A stretch of DNA of 17,358 bases. It comes from CAG-582 sp964551965 (GTDB lineage: Bacteria > Bacillota_I > Bacilli_A > RF39 > UBA660). Under the pieces are notes generated by a model. It saw only the letters and a list, made by a program, of their open reading frames with translations, searched no databases and was not told the origin of the DNA. The stretch lies in the NCBI GenBank assembly GCA_964551965.1, contig CAZKFB010000029.1, forward strand, positions 1-17,358, read 5' to 3'. The position numbers and the translations under genes were made by a program. Shown here one piece after another: positions 1 through 7,104 of this stretch (its first letter is position 1; every line of letters starts with the position of its first letter).

Positions 1-531
1 AATGATGATTATCATACGATGAAAGAAGTAACTTATCGAAGATATTATCGGGCTTTAGTTGAGCATTCAGAATTGCCTGATTTAATACTAGCTGATGGCG
101 GGAAATCCCAAATAAGTGCTATTAAAGATACTTTAACAGAATTGGGATTAGATAAAAGAATAAAAGTATGTGGTATGGTTAAAGATGATCACCATAGAAC
201 TAATTCTTTACTAGATGGAGATACTTTAGAAGTATTTGAAATTGATAGACATTCTAATTTATTCCATTACTTAACGAGAATTCAAGACGAAGTACATAGA
301 TATACAATTAATTACCATCGTACTCTTAGAAGTAAAGGTTCAATAGCAAGTATCCTTGATAATATTGAAGGTGTTGGCGCAGTAAGAAAAAAAGAACTTA
401 TCAAGAAGTTCGGTAGTGTTAAAAGAATGAGTGATGCATCAATAGAAGAATTATCTGAAATAATACCGGAGAATGTTGCAATAAGTTTAAAGAAATACTT
501 AACAGATTTTAATAATAAAAATATTGAATAG
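1..531 (+). CDS. uvrC: UvrABC system protein C (excinuclease subunit C), 3' part only
   Basis: The reading frame is open from the first base, so only the C-terminal ~176 residues are present. UvrC makes the two incisions around a lesion in nucleotide excision repair, working with UvrA and UvrB. Visible are the end of the C-terminal RNase H-like endonuclease domain, including LPDLILADGGKSQ with the conserved Asp of the DGG motif, KDDHHRT, and DEVHRYTINYHR with the His typical of this nuclease active site. A tandem helix-hairpin-helix DNA-binding region follows (ILDNIEGVGAVRKKELIKKF and the following SVKRMSDASIEEL). It ends in TAG and is followed 42 bp later by a small membrane-protein gene with no terminator between, so the two are probably co-transcribed. 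The family assignment is secure; the N-terminal GIY-YIG and UvrB-binding domains lie outside the window. Confidence 0.95.
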   Translation, partial: NDDYHTMKEVTYRRYYRALVEHSELPDLILADGGKSQISAIKDTLTELGLDKRIKVCGMVKDDHHRTNSLLDGDTLEVFEIDRHSNLFHYLTRIQDEVHRYTINYHRTLRSKGSIASILDNIEGVGAVRKKELIKKFGSVKRMSDASIEELSEIIPENVAISLKKYLTDFNNKNIE

Positions 532-573
532 AAATTAATTTTATTATAGAATAATTATAGGGTAGTGATATTT

Positions 574-1032
574 ATGGCAAAAGATTTATATACGACAAAT
601 AGATTTACAAGTTCTTTTTGGTTTGTATTTTTTATACCAATTGGTATGATTGTAGCTTTTTATCTTTATGATTTTGGCTCTAAAGTATATTTCCAAAATA
701 TGTTAGATAAAGATACTAAAGTTATATTTACGGAAATGATGGATCGTGAAGGTCTCGATACTAATGAAGAGAAAAAAGATTTTATTGAATCGGAATTTAA
801 AGAGAAAAAATACGAGTTAAGTGATCTTAATTTAATTTATCAAGATGATGGAAGTGTAATAGTTGTTGCTTATCGCAAATATATGTCTATTGTTGGAACC
901 CTTTCGGGAGGATTACTAAGAAGCAAGAATAGAATGGTATCTTCTTCTTATATCGGTCACTATAACGAATATAAAGAAACTGTTGTAGAGGAATATAATG
1001 AAGTAATAGATGAAGATTTAATTGCTGAATAA
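574..1032 (+). CDS. Small single-pass membrane protein, family not recognised
   Basis: A 152-residue protein. An in-frame GTG lies at 565, but the ATG at 574 is preferred because the Shine-Dalgarno-like GGTAGTG sits 6 bases before it. Residues about 14-34 (SSFWFVFFIPIGMIVAFYLY) form one hydrophobic segment after a short polar N-terminus. The remaining ~115 residues are charged, start with a Lys/Asp/Glu-rich stretch and end in an acidic tail (EEYNEVIDEDLIAE). There is no signal-peptidase site or lipobox, so it is probably a membrane-anchored protein; topology cannot be fixed. It lies 42 bp downstream of uvrC and ends at a bidirectional hairpin, so it is probably the last gene of the uvrC transcript. 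I do not recognise the family. Confidence 0.75.
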   Translation: MAKDLYTTNRFTSSFWFVFFIPIGMIVAFYLYDFGSKVYFQNMLDKDTKVIFTEMMDREGLDTNEEKKDFIESEFKEKKYELSDLNLIYQDDGSVIVVAYRKYMSIVGTLSGGLLRSKNRMVSSSYIGHYNEYKETVVEEYNEVIDEDLIAE

Positions 1033-1033
1033 T

Positions 1034-1059
1034 AAAAAGTGTATATAGATACACTTTTT
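1034..1059. terminator. Bidirectional Rho-independent terminator
   Basis: AAAAAGTGTAT (1034-1044) pairs with ATACACTTTTT (1049-1059), giving an 11-bp stem with a 4-base loop and a T-run on either strand. It lies between the convergent 574-1032 and 1059-1310 genes. The - strand gene's stop codon begins in the right arm. Confidence 0.85.
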
Positions 1060-1310
1060 TATTTGAGCATTTTCTTATACTTATTAATAAGATTATCTAG
1101 GAATAAATAATTATCTTCACTAAACTTATCTCGATATAAAGAAAGATTAAAAGAATTGGGATTATTTAATACAGTTTTATAATTATTTTTAATAAATGAA
1201 TAGACAAAGTTTATTTCATTATCAGTAACACTTAAATTATTCATATTGGCAAACTTTATTATATCTTCTTTAGTTAATCTTTCAACATAATTATTTATAA
1301 TATTATTCAT
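1059..1310 (-). CDS. Small protein resembling DUF2624 (YqfT-like)
   Basis: An 83-residue soluble protein. Its ATG is preceded by AGGTGAT, a clear Shine-Dalgarno sequence. The N-terminal part (YVERLTKEDIIKFANMNNLS, then VTDNEINFVYSFIKNN) looks like the LT-x-ELL-x-YA ... T-x-x-Q-A-x-x-I pattern of the Bacillus YqfT/DUF2624 family, and the length fits. The C-terminal half (NLSLYRDKFSEDNYLFLDNLINKYKKML) is predicted helical and ends in lysines. The function of that family is not known to me. The match is from memory of the pattern and is moderate; it could be an unrelated small helical protein. It is convergent with the uvrC operon and divergent from the penicillin-binding protein, with only 45 bp between the two starts. 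Confidence 0.7.
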   Translation of the reverse strand: MNNIINNYVERLTKEDIIKFANMNNLSVTDNEINFVYSFIKNNYKTVLNNPNSFNLSLYRDKFSEDNYLFLDNLINKYKKMLK

Positions 1311-1355
1311 AGTATCACCTAGTATAATATATGATGATTAGTAAATAATATTAAT

Positions 1356-3257
1356 ATGAAAAAGGTTAATTATATAAAAATAATTATAATACTTATAAAT
1401 ATAATAGTAATACTTAGAATAGTTTCTATTACTTATAATCGGGATTATTATACAGATTTAAAAAATAATATATTAGATAAGTATATAACTACTAACTATG
1501 CTCCGAGAGGAAGAATTCTTGATATTAAAGGAAATGTATTAGTAGATAATAAGAGTAAGAATGCTTTAATATTTAGAAACTATAGTTTTAGCAATGAAGA
1601 ACTTAAGAATATTATTATAAGTATATCTAATTTGATTGAACTTGATTATAAAGTAAATGATAATATGAAAAGAGAATATTATTATTTTCTAAATAAAGAT
1701 AGTGTTGAAGAACGTATTGAAGATGATGTATATAAGAACTATTTACTTAAGAATATTAATAATATGACAATGCATAAACATAAATTAGATAAAATATCTG
1801 ATAAAGAACTCTTAAGTGTTAACGAAAAAGAAACTTATATATATTATTTAATTAGTAATGGATATAGCTATGATGATAAAATAATTAAGAAAAATATTAC
1901 TGATCAAGAACTAACTTTAATCAATGAAGCTAATATAGATGGAATTAGATGTGAAACTATCTATGAGAGAATTTATAATTATGATACTTCATTAAATCAA
2001 ATATTTGGATCGATTGGAAATATTACTAAAGAGAAAATGGATTATTATATAGAACTAGGTTATGAAAGAGATGATATAGTTGGTGTTTCTTTTTTAGAAG
2101 AATACTATGATAAATATTTAAGAGGAGTTCCAAGAAAGTATAAAGTACTTGATGATAATAGTTTAGAGATGGTATCAGATTATGAAAAGGGGAATGATTT
2201 GGTTTTATCTATTGATATAGAAAAACAAATAGCAATTGATAATATATTAAAGGCTGAGATTAGCAATGCAAAAAAGTATCCTACTAGTAAATACTATAAT
2301 GGCTCTTATGTTATGGTAAGTGATATAAAGGGAAGAATAGTTGCAATGTCAGGTTATAATTATAATAATGGAAATTTTATTAATGATGCTTTGGGGAATA
2401 TAACTAATTCTTATACCGTAGGTTCCGTTGTTAAGGGTGCTAGTCAAAGTGTTGCTTATATTAATAATGTTATTGAAAAAGATAAAAAAATAAAAGATAG
2501 TTGTGTTAAGTTATATTCCATGCCAAGTAAATGTTCTTGGAAAGATTTAGGATTAATAGATGATATAAGTGCGTTAGCTTATTCATCTAATTATTATCAA
2601 TTTATTAATGCAATAAAAGTGTCGGGAAATGAATATAAGTATAATATGAAGTTGAGTGTTACAGAAGAAGATTTTAATAAATATAGAAGTGTATTTAAGA
2701 GTTATGGTTTGGGTAATGATACGGGAATTGAAATATCAGGTTATGAAGGTATTACAGGTGAAAAGATAAGTGGAGATTTATTACTTAATCTAAGTATTGG
2801 TCAATATGATACATATACTCCTATCATGTTAAATAATTATATAGGTACTATTGCTAATAATGGTACTCGCTATAATATGAGTTTTGGAGCCTATTTTATT
2901 AATAATCAAGGAAATAGACAAGATATTGATAAACAAGTCTTAGATCACGTAAAAATAAGTAATGAGGACATGTTAAGAGTACAAAAGGGATTACATGGAG
3001 TTGTAACTTATGGTACAGCAGCTAGTTATTTAAATAAAGTAAGTGGGGCAGGAAAGACAGGAACTAGTGAAACTTATGTAAATGGGCATAAAACACTTAC
3101 GAAAAGCTTTATATCATACTTTCCTTTTGATAATCCTAAATACAGTTTAACTATCGTTTCTCCTAATTTGGTAGATAGTAATAGTAAAAATAAATATAAT
3201 TATCCAGTAAATAGTCGCTTATCTCGACAAATAACTAATATTTTGTTTGAAAATTGA
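1356..3257 (+). CDS. Class B penicillin-binding protein (peptidoglycan DD-transpeptidase)
   Basis: A 633-residue membrane-anchored transpeptidase that cross-links peptidoglycan outside the cell. Residues ~5-27 form the N-terminal membrane anchor. APRGRILDIKGNVLVDN (~49-65) is the PBP dimerisation-domain signature. The ERIYNYDTSLNQIFG...GVSFLEEYYDKYLRG region is the linker typical of class B enzymes. The transpeptidase domain carries all three active-site motifs: S357-V-V-K360 (nucleophile and general base), S410-S-N412, and K567-T-G569 within GAGKTGTSE. There is no glycosyltransferase domain. It resembles the PBP2/MrdA and PbpA/PbpH side of the family more than FtsI, but I would not assign elongation versus division. 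TATAAT at 1323-1328 could be the -10. I see no Shine-Dalgarno sequence before the ATG, and an in-frame stop just upstream excludes an earlier start. It ends in TGA, read as stop. Confidence 0.92.
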   Translation: MKKVNYIKIIIILINIIVILRIVSITYNRDYYTDLKNNILDKYITTNYAPRGRILDIKGNVLVDNKSKNALIFRNYSFSNEELKNIIISISNLIELDYKVNDNMKREYYYFLNKDSVEERIEDDVYKNYLLKNINNMTMHKHKLDKISDKELLSVNEKETYIYYLISNGYSYDDKIIKKNITDQELTLINEANIDGIRCETIYERIYNYDTSLNQIFGSIGNITKEKMDYYIELGYERDDIVGVSFLEEYYDKYLRGVPRKYKVLDDNSLEMVSDYEKGNDLVLSIDIEKQIAIDNILKAEISNAKKYPTSKYYNGSYVMVSDIKGRIVAMSGYNYNNGNFINDALGNITNSYTVGSVVKGASQSVAYINNVIEKDKKIKDSCVKLYSMPSKCSWKDLGLIDDISALAYSSNYYQFINAIKVSGNEYKYNMKLSVTEEDFNKYRSVFKSYGLGNDTGIEISGYEGITGEKISGDLLLNLSIGQYDTYTPIMLNNYIGTIANNGTRYNMSFGAYFINNQGNRQDIDKQVLDHVKISNEDMLRVQKGLHGVVTYGTAASYLNKVSGAGKTGTSETYVNGHKTLTKSFISYFPFDNPKYSLTIVSPNLVDSNSKNKYNYPVNSRLSRQITNILFEN

Positions 3258-3275
3258 GTATATATATGCTAAAAT
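3247..3275 (+). promoter_or_regulatory. Promoter of the rpmG - 3513 gene - efp operon
   Basis: TTGAAA (3247-3252), a 17-base spacer and TAAAAT (3270-3275), with TG one base before the -10 (TGC then TAAAAT). The -35 lies inside the last codons of the penicillin-binding protein gene. The expected start is near 3282, giving a leader of about 28 bases that includes the GGAGG ribosome site. Confidence 0.75.
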
Positions 3276-3309
3276 ACATATAGTTTGATGAGTGAGGAGG
3301 CTTAAATTT

Positions 3310-3492
3310 ATGGGAAAAACAAAGACAGATGCTAGAACACCTATCGGACTTAAATGTTCTAAGTGCGGTAAAATGACTAGAAGACATACTCAAAAAAATA
3401 CAAAAAATACAACTGATAAATTAGAATTAAATAAATATTGTCCAAATTGTAAATCAGTTCAAGTATTTAAAGAAGCTAAAATTGGTAAATAA
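3310..3492 (+). CDS. rpmG: 50S ribosomal protein L33
   Basis: A 60-residue ribosomal protein of the large subunit. The start is set at ATG 3310, 9 bases after a strong GGAGG (3296-3300); a GTG at 3292 lies before that ribosome site and is rejected. The L33 zinc-binding pattern is complete: C16-x-x-C19 (LKCSKCGK) and C44-x-x-C47 (YCPNCKS), with the family core KLELNKYCPNC. The N-terminus before the first Cys is longer than in the ~49-residue Bacillus form, with extra Lys/Thr residues (MGKTKTDARTPIG). The Cys pairs mark it as the zinc-containing type. It is first in a three-gene operon with the 3513 gene and efp, so it is transcribed with another translation factor. Confidence 0.95.
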   Translation: MGKTKTDARTPIGLKCSKCGKMTRRHTQKNTKNTTDKLELNKYCPNCKSVQVFKEAKIGK

Positions 3493-3512
3493 CATTATAG
3501 AGGGTGAAATAT

Positions 3513-3719
3513 ATGCAACAAGAACCAATCATGAATCATGGTACTCTAATTGATACTTATAATTATGGAGCATTAATTAGAAGTCAAGCTGATAAAACTA
3601 GTCAAAGAGTTATAGGCTCTAGGCCAAGTAAAAAATTTAGACCTAAATCTAATAAGAAAAAGAGTAATTCAAGGTCTAAAGCTAAAGTTTTAAGAAAAAA
3701 CAACACACAAAATAAATAG
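3513..3719 (+). CDS. Small very basic protein, unrecognised
   Basis: A 68-residue protein. ATG 3513 follows AGGGTG by 6 bases; the GTG at 3504 overlaps that ribosome site and is not used here. The first ~40 residues are mixed (MQQEPIMNHGTLIDTYNYGA), and the last ~30 are almost only Lys, Arg, Ser and Asn (RPSKKFRPKSNKKKSNSRSK). There is no membrane segment, so it is not the SecE that often follows rpmG. The basic tail and the position between rpmG and efp suggest an RNA- or ribosome-associated protein, but that is inference from composition and context. It lies 20 bp after rpmG and 14 bp before efp, clearly in the same operon. Confidence 0.75.
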   Translation: MQQEPIMNHGTLIDTYNYGALIRSQADKTSQRVIGSRPSKKFRPKSNKKKSNSRSKAKVLRKNNTQNK

Positions 3720-3733
3720 AGAGGATGTTGCTC

Positions 3734-4294
3734 ATGAATATTAATATCAATGAAATAAAAAATGGTATGACTATCATCATTGATGGAAAGTTATGTTTAA
3801 TTGAAGAATTCCAACATGTTAAACCAGGAAAAGGTGCAGCGTTCATGAAAATGAAATTAAGAAACCTAAGAACTGGAGCTTTAGTTGAAGATACTTATAA
3901 TACTAATATTAAAATTGAAAGAGCTAGAGTAGATAGATTACCAATGCAATATTTATATTCTATGGGAGACTCATATGTTTTTATGAATAATGAAACATAC
4001 GAACAAATGGAAGTCCCTGCAGAAAAATTAACTGATCAAATTAAATTCTTAAAAGAAGGATTAGATATTACTATTTCAATGTATGAAGGAGAAATTATTG
4101 GTGTTTCTTTACCTGAAAAGGTTGAATATGAAGTTACAGAAACTAGTGAAGCTGTTAAAGGTAATACTACTAATAACGCACAAAAAGATGCTGTTATTGA
4201 AACAGGTTATACTGTTAAAGTTCCTTTATTCATTAATCAAGGAGAAAAGATTATTATTTCTACTCTTGATGGTAAATATGCAGGAAGAGCTTAG
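3734..4294 (+). CDS. efp: Translation elongation factor P
   Basis: EF-P binds between the P and E sites of the ribosome and relieves stalling at consecutive prolines. The 186-residue length is standard. ATG 3734 is chosen over the upstream in-frame alternative because AGAGAGGATG lies about 9 bases before it. Domain I (~1-64) contains HVKPGKGAAF, whose loop-tip Lys33 is the residue equivalent to the modified or functional Lys of other bacteria. Domain II (~65-126) includes RLPMQYLYSMGDSYVFMNNETYEQ. Domain III contains the family signature around TVKVPLFINQGEKI and ends DGKYAGRA. The tip residue is Lys, not Arg, so the EarP rhamnosylation route does not apply. The stop codon TAG forms the loop of the following terminator. 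Confidence 0.96.
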   Translation: MNININEIKNGMTIIIDGKLCLIEEFQHVKPGKGAAFMKMKLRNLRTGALVEDTYNTNIKIERARVDRLPMQYLYSMGDSYVFMNNETYEQMEVPAEKLTDQIKFLKEGLDITISMYEGEIIGVSLPEKVEYEVTETSEAVKGNTTNNAQKDAVIETGYTVKVPLFINQGEKIIISTLDGKYAGRA

Positions 4295-4307
4295 GCTCTT
4301 TTTTTAT
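4285..4307 (+). terminator. Terminator of the rpmG-efp operon
   Basis: AAGAGC (4285-4290), loop TTAG, GCTCTT (4295-4300), then a T-run. The efp stop codon TAG is in the loop, so the stem is built from the last efp codons. Confidence 0.85.
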
Positions 4308-4320
4308 TTTCTTTAAATAA

Positions 4321-4350
4321 AAAAATACTATGTTGTAACATAGTATTTTT
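4321..4350. terminator. Perfect bidirectional terminator hairpin
   Basis: A perfect 14-bp stem, AAAAATACTATGTT (4321-4334) with its complement at 4337-4350, around a 2-base GT centre, with A/T runs at the base. It serves the - strand 4349-4960 gene, whose TAA lies at its right edge, and backs up the efp terminator. Its core is closely similar to the hairpin at 5041-5069. Confidence 0.85.
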
Positions 4351-4960
4351 AATTTCTTGATAGTTTTCTAATTGGCCCTTCTTCTTTAAACGGTTTGAAG
4401 GCGTTCATTTTACTTTCCGTTCTTATGGCTGTACTTAGATCACAATCTGCTAGTATATCTAGAGTATCAAAATAATCACTATCTAATACACCGTCTGAGC
4501 CTCCGGTATAAATGTTTTTGCCTCCACTTATACGATGCCATCCAAATAGCTCACAGTTATCTTTTGCAAAATGTCCACTAAAGATTATTCTTTTGATTCT
4601 TATAATGTCTTCGTATGTTAGTGTTTTGTCATATCCTAAATATTCAAGCAATAAAGCTAAACTACGATAATATTCAATTACGATAGTGTCTTCTTTTATA
4701 TTAGTAAAAACATCATCATCTGTCATATTAAGTACAGGATAGCTTGGACTTTGATATAATAAGTCATTTGAATATTTGTTTTCGTCAGGTACAAATAACA
4801 TACTTCTATAATTTTTTTGACTTGGATAACCCATTGGTGCTAATTCACCAGCTTTGATCCATAATCCAGTGCCTTCATCTTCTCTATATACGCCATTAAT
4901 TTTAGCAACTCTACCTATGCAAACGTCATCTCTGTTTACTCTATAATTTCTGTTTTCCAT
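4349..4960 (-). CDS. Unrecognised 203-residue soluble protein
   Basis: The start is placed at the ATG ending at 4960 (MENRNYRVNRDDVCIGRV). It has GGGAGAAA 4-5 bases upstream, and the predicted transcription start (~4983) lies downstream of the longer in-frame start at 4999. There is no signal peptide or membrane segment. The N-terminal half is rich in Asn, Asp and Tyr (VAKINGVYREDEGTGLWIKA, then GYPSQKNYRSMLFVPDENKY). The middle looks helical (DTIVIEYYRSLALLLEYLGY). The region SGHFAKDNCELFGWHRISGG, with one Cys and two His, could be a binding site but matches no motif I know. I do not recognise the family. It is a single-gene unit with its own promoter and hairpin terminators at both ends. 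Confidence 0.7.
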   Translation of the reverse strand: MENRNYRVNRDDVCIGRVAKINGVYREDEGTGLWIKAGELAPMGYPSQKNYRSMLFVPDENKYSNDLLYQSPSYPVLNMTDDDVFTNIKEDTIVIEYYRSLALLLEYLGYDKTLTYEDIIRIKRIIFSGHFAKDNCELFGWHRISGGKNIYTGGSDGVLDSDYFDTLDILADCDLSTAIRTESKMNAFKPFKEEGPIRKLSRN

Positions 4961-4989
4961 ATAATTTCTCCCTTTTTTTAATGATGTAT

Positions 4990-5018
4990 ATACTAACATA
5001 ATACATTATATAAGTCAA
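4990..5018 (-). promoter_or_regulatory. Promoter of the 4349-4960 gene
   Basis: On the - strand: TTGACT (5018-5013), a 17-base spacer, then TAGTAT (4995-4990) preceded by TGT, an extended -10. The start near 4983 leaves a leader of about 23 bases containing GGGAGAAA. Confidence 0.75.
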
Positions 5019-5040
5019 TTTTTCTAATACATTACATAAA

Positions 5041-5069
5041 AAAAACACTATGTAGAACATAGCATTTTT
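5041..5069 (-). terminator. Terminator of the Bax inhibitor-1 family gene
   Basis: AAAAACACTATGT (5041-5053) and ACATAGCATTTTT (5057-5069) form a stem with two internal mismatches and a 3-base loop. The - strand continues into a run of eight T. It begins directly after the - strand stop codon at 5071-5073. Confidence 0.8.
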
Positions 5070-5070
5070 C

Positions 5071-5727
5071 TTAATCTCTTGATTTACCAAATAATCTTAG
5101 CAATTCAATAAATATATTAATGAAATCTAGGAATAATTGGAAGGCTATATATATTCCTTTGTTCTCTGAATCACTTAAGTAATTATCATTTATAGCATGA
5201 TTAATATCATATGCAATATATCCACAAAATACAATTATAGTTATAAATGATAGGAACATATCTAATGTATTATTCATTAAGAATAGATTTATTATTTCTA
5301 GTAATAGGGTAGCTATTAATCCGATAAATAAATATAAACCATATTTAGTTAAATCTACTTTAGTATATCTTCCAATAATCGCAAATACGGCAAATATGAT
5401 GGCTGTAACTAAAAATATATAACATAGAGATGCTGATGTATATACAGCAAAAATCCCTGTTAAACTTAATCCTGTGAGACCACAATAGAGTAAATATAGT
5501 ATTTTGGCTACTATTGGGTTCATCTTTCTAATGCATGTACTTAAAATAATTGCTATTACTATTTCTGCTACAAGAAATAATATGTAAGCATATCCATGAA
5601 GTCCAGCATAAACAGATAAAGTAATACTAGTGCTCATTGTAGATACATAAGAAACACTAAAACATACCATTAGTCCGATAAAAAGCCACATAAATGCATT
5701 TGATAATATTTTATTTTTTATATTCAT
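5071..5727 (-). CDS. Bax inhibitor-1 family integral membrane protein
   Basis: A 218-residue protein with about seven hydrophobic segments across its whole length, matching the Bax inhibitor-1 (UPF0005, YetJ/YccA-like) family. Bacterial relatives are pH-sensitive calcium leak channels or membrane-quality proteins. The C-terminal signature is visible: GYIAYDINHAI with D174 and QLFLDFINIFIELLRLFG with D201. These sit where the two aspartates of the YetJ pH sensor are expected, about 27 residues apart. The start is ATG 5727; AAGGAG is only about 2 bases before it, unusually close, and a GTG one codon earlier is even closer. The gene is monocistronic, between a terminator and a divergent promoter region. 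The family assignment is confident; the physiological role here is not shown. Confidence 0.88.
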   Translation of the reverse strand: MNIKNKILSNAFMWLFIGLMVCFSVSYVSTMSTSITLSVYAGLHGYAYILFLVAEIVIAIILSTCIRKMNPIVAKILYLLYCGLTGLSLTGIFAVYTSASLCYIFLVTAIIFAVFAIIGRYTKVDLTKYGLYLFIGLIATLLLEIINLFLMNNTLDMFLSFITIIVFCGYIAYDINHAINDNYLSDSENKGIYIAFQLFLDFINIFIELLRLFGKSRD

Positions 5728-5828
5728 CACTCCTTATTAATATATTATCACAATTAAAGAATTTAATTAATTGTAAAGCATATTTATAGTTGTTATTCAA
5801 TTAATTTTCTCTTTTTAAATGTAAACTA

Positions 5829-5858
5829 TTGACACATTTGAAGTAAATTTGTTATTAT
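5829..5858 (+). promoter_or_regulatory. Promoter of the helix-turn-helix gene
   Basis: TTGACA (5829-5834), an 18-base spacer, TATTAT (5853-5858). This is the only perfect consensus -35 I noticed in the window. The leader of about 30 bases contains the purine-rich GGAAGGGAAG (5874-5883), 10 bases before the ATG. Confidence 0.7.
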
Positions 5859-5893
5859 TAATATGTAAAACTTGGAAGGGAAGTTAACAAACT

Positions 5894-6667
5894 ATGGAAC
5901 AATTAAATAAATTATTACAAGAACTTGGTATTTCTAAAGTAAGATTAGCTAAGTACTTAGGAGTATCTAGACAAATGGTATATAATTATTTAGAATTAGA
6001 AAGCATAAATAAATGGCCAAAAGAAAAGAAGATATTATTACTTAAATTATTAGATATTGAAGATGGTGATGAAGGTACAGTAAGTAGTATTAAAGTTACT
6101 ACTGACTATTTATTAGCTGTTGAGAATAGATTAAGTGAAGGTGTTAAAGAAGCACAAGAAAATGATTATCTTGATCTAAAAGGATTAAAGAAAGAAGAAC
6201 ATGCATTAATAAGTGATATTACTTTCTTAATCAAAGAAAAATTAGTAGAATCAGAAAATCATGAAGAAAACTTCTATACACTACAATATGTATATCATCT
6301 ATTACAAAGTATTGATAATGTACCTGAAATAAAATATTTACTTGCTTATTTATCAAAATCTACAGGATTTACGGCCCCTAATGTATTTAAATTCAATGAA
6401 GATAAACAATTTATCTTTGAAGGTATAATATATACTGCATTTAATCTATATAATAATGGGGGAGCTAGTAAGAGTAAAGTTATTGATAGCCGTAATAAGT
6501 TTGTTCAAGAAATTGAATCTCGTAATGAAGAGAAGTTATCTAGAACTCAACAATTATTTACTGTTAAAGTACAAGCTTTAAGAGAGTTAGGTTATTCTGA
6601 ACTTAATACTGAAAATGCTGCTGAAGTGTTTGAAAAGATTGCTGAGATCGAATCAAGAAAGGTTTAA
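5894..6667 (+). CDS. Helix-turn-helix protein with a long unrecognised C-terminal region
   Basis: A 257-residue protein. Residues ~8-52 form an XRE-like helix-turn-helix domain (GISKVRLAKYLGVSRQMVYN, then YLELESINKWP), with recognition helix SRQMVYNYLE. The remaining ~200 residues are charged, apparently all helical and without a membrane segment or known catalytic motif (TVSSIKVTTDYLLAVENRLS near the junction; RNKFVQEIESRNEEKLSRTQ, coiled-coil-like, near the end). That is much longer than simple repressors. It may bind DNA and oligomerise; the target is unknown. It is a single gene with a strong promoter, and it is the last gene before the dif-containing region, so a role at the terminus is possible but not shown. 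The stop codon TAA is in the loop of its terminator. Confidence 0.85.
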   Translation: MEQLNKLLQELGISKVRLAKYLGVSRQMVYNYLELESINKWPKEKKILLLKLLDIEDGDEGTVSSIKVTTDYLLAVENRLSEGVKEAQENDYLDLKGLKKEEHALISDITFLIKEKLVESENHEENFYTLQYVYHLLQSIDNVPEIKYLLAYLSKSTGFTAPNVFKFNEDKQFIFEGIIYTAFNLYNNGGASKSKVIDSRNKFVQEIESRNEEKLSRTQQLFTVKVQALRELGYSELNTENAAEVFEKIAEIESRKV

Positions 6668-6682
6668 TTCCTTTCTTTTTTT
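6655..6682 (+). terminator. Terminator of the helix-turn-helix gene
   Basis: AAGAAAGG (6655-6662) pairs with CCTTTCTT (6670-6677), with a 7-base loop carrying the stop codon, followed by a T-run. Confidence 0.85.
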
Positions 6683-6739
6683 ATGTGATAGTGTAGGGGA
6701 GTAGGAGTGTTTGTTTAGTTGTCAATTAAAAAAATAAAG

Positions 6740-6771
6740 CACCCTCCCCTTATGTCCCATAGAGTAGAGTG
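6740..6771 (-). repeat. Hairpin island A (terminator-like on the - strand)
   Basis: On the - strand CACTCTACTCT (6771-6761) pairs with AGGGGAGGGTG (6750-6740). Two positions pair only as G-U in the - strand RNA and become C/A mismatches on the + strand, so the - strand RNA is the better-folding one. It is followed on the - strand by CTTTATTTTTTT. It resembles the island at 7370-7408. Confidence 0.55.
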
Positions 6772-6951
6772 AGTATATATAATGCGTATTGATAAGAATT
6801 AAATACAACAACTGATTTTATAGTTTATCTGTAACTTTATATATCTATTTATGTATTCTATTAATTTAATAATAAATCTATCTTTGTATTAATATGATGA
6901 AAATAATTATATTAATATTTTTATTATAAAAGATTAATCCAAAAAAATTTT

Positions 6952-6991
6952 TGACTCGCCCTATCTGAATTATATTTAAAAGTAGAGTGGT
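6952..6991 (-). repeat. Hairpin island C (degenerate relative of A and B)
   Basis: On the - strand CCACTCTACTTTT (6991-6979) shares CACTCTACT with island A. It can pair weakly with GATAGGGCGAGT downstream, followed by an A/T run. The pairing is imperfect, so this is a degenerate copy or a chance resemblance. Confidence 0.35.
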
Positions 6992-7104
6992 AACTTATAC
7001 ATCTACATGTATTTTAAGTAATAATATATAGATCTATTAATAGTAATAAATATAGATAATATATTGAGATGATTAGTTAATAAGTTATTTATTTAAAATA
7101 TACA

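Noticed and set aside
3504..3719. SecE assignment from the position after rpmG
   Set aside because: The protein has no membrane helix and a very basic tail.
4083..4316. 77-codon + strand open frame inside efp
   Set aside because: It lies in another frame of efp, has an Ile/Leu/Lys-only product and is a shadow of the real gene.
5851..5872. Second dif-like sequence (TATGTAAAACT)
   Set aside because: It needs an inserted base and has no left arm; it overlaps the promoter of the helix-turn-helix gene.
5881..5900. AGTTAACA word like the dif XerD arm
   Set aside because: Similarity stops after 8 bases and it lies in a gene's leader.
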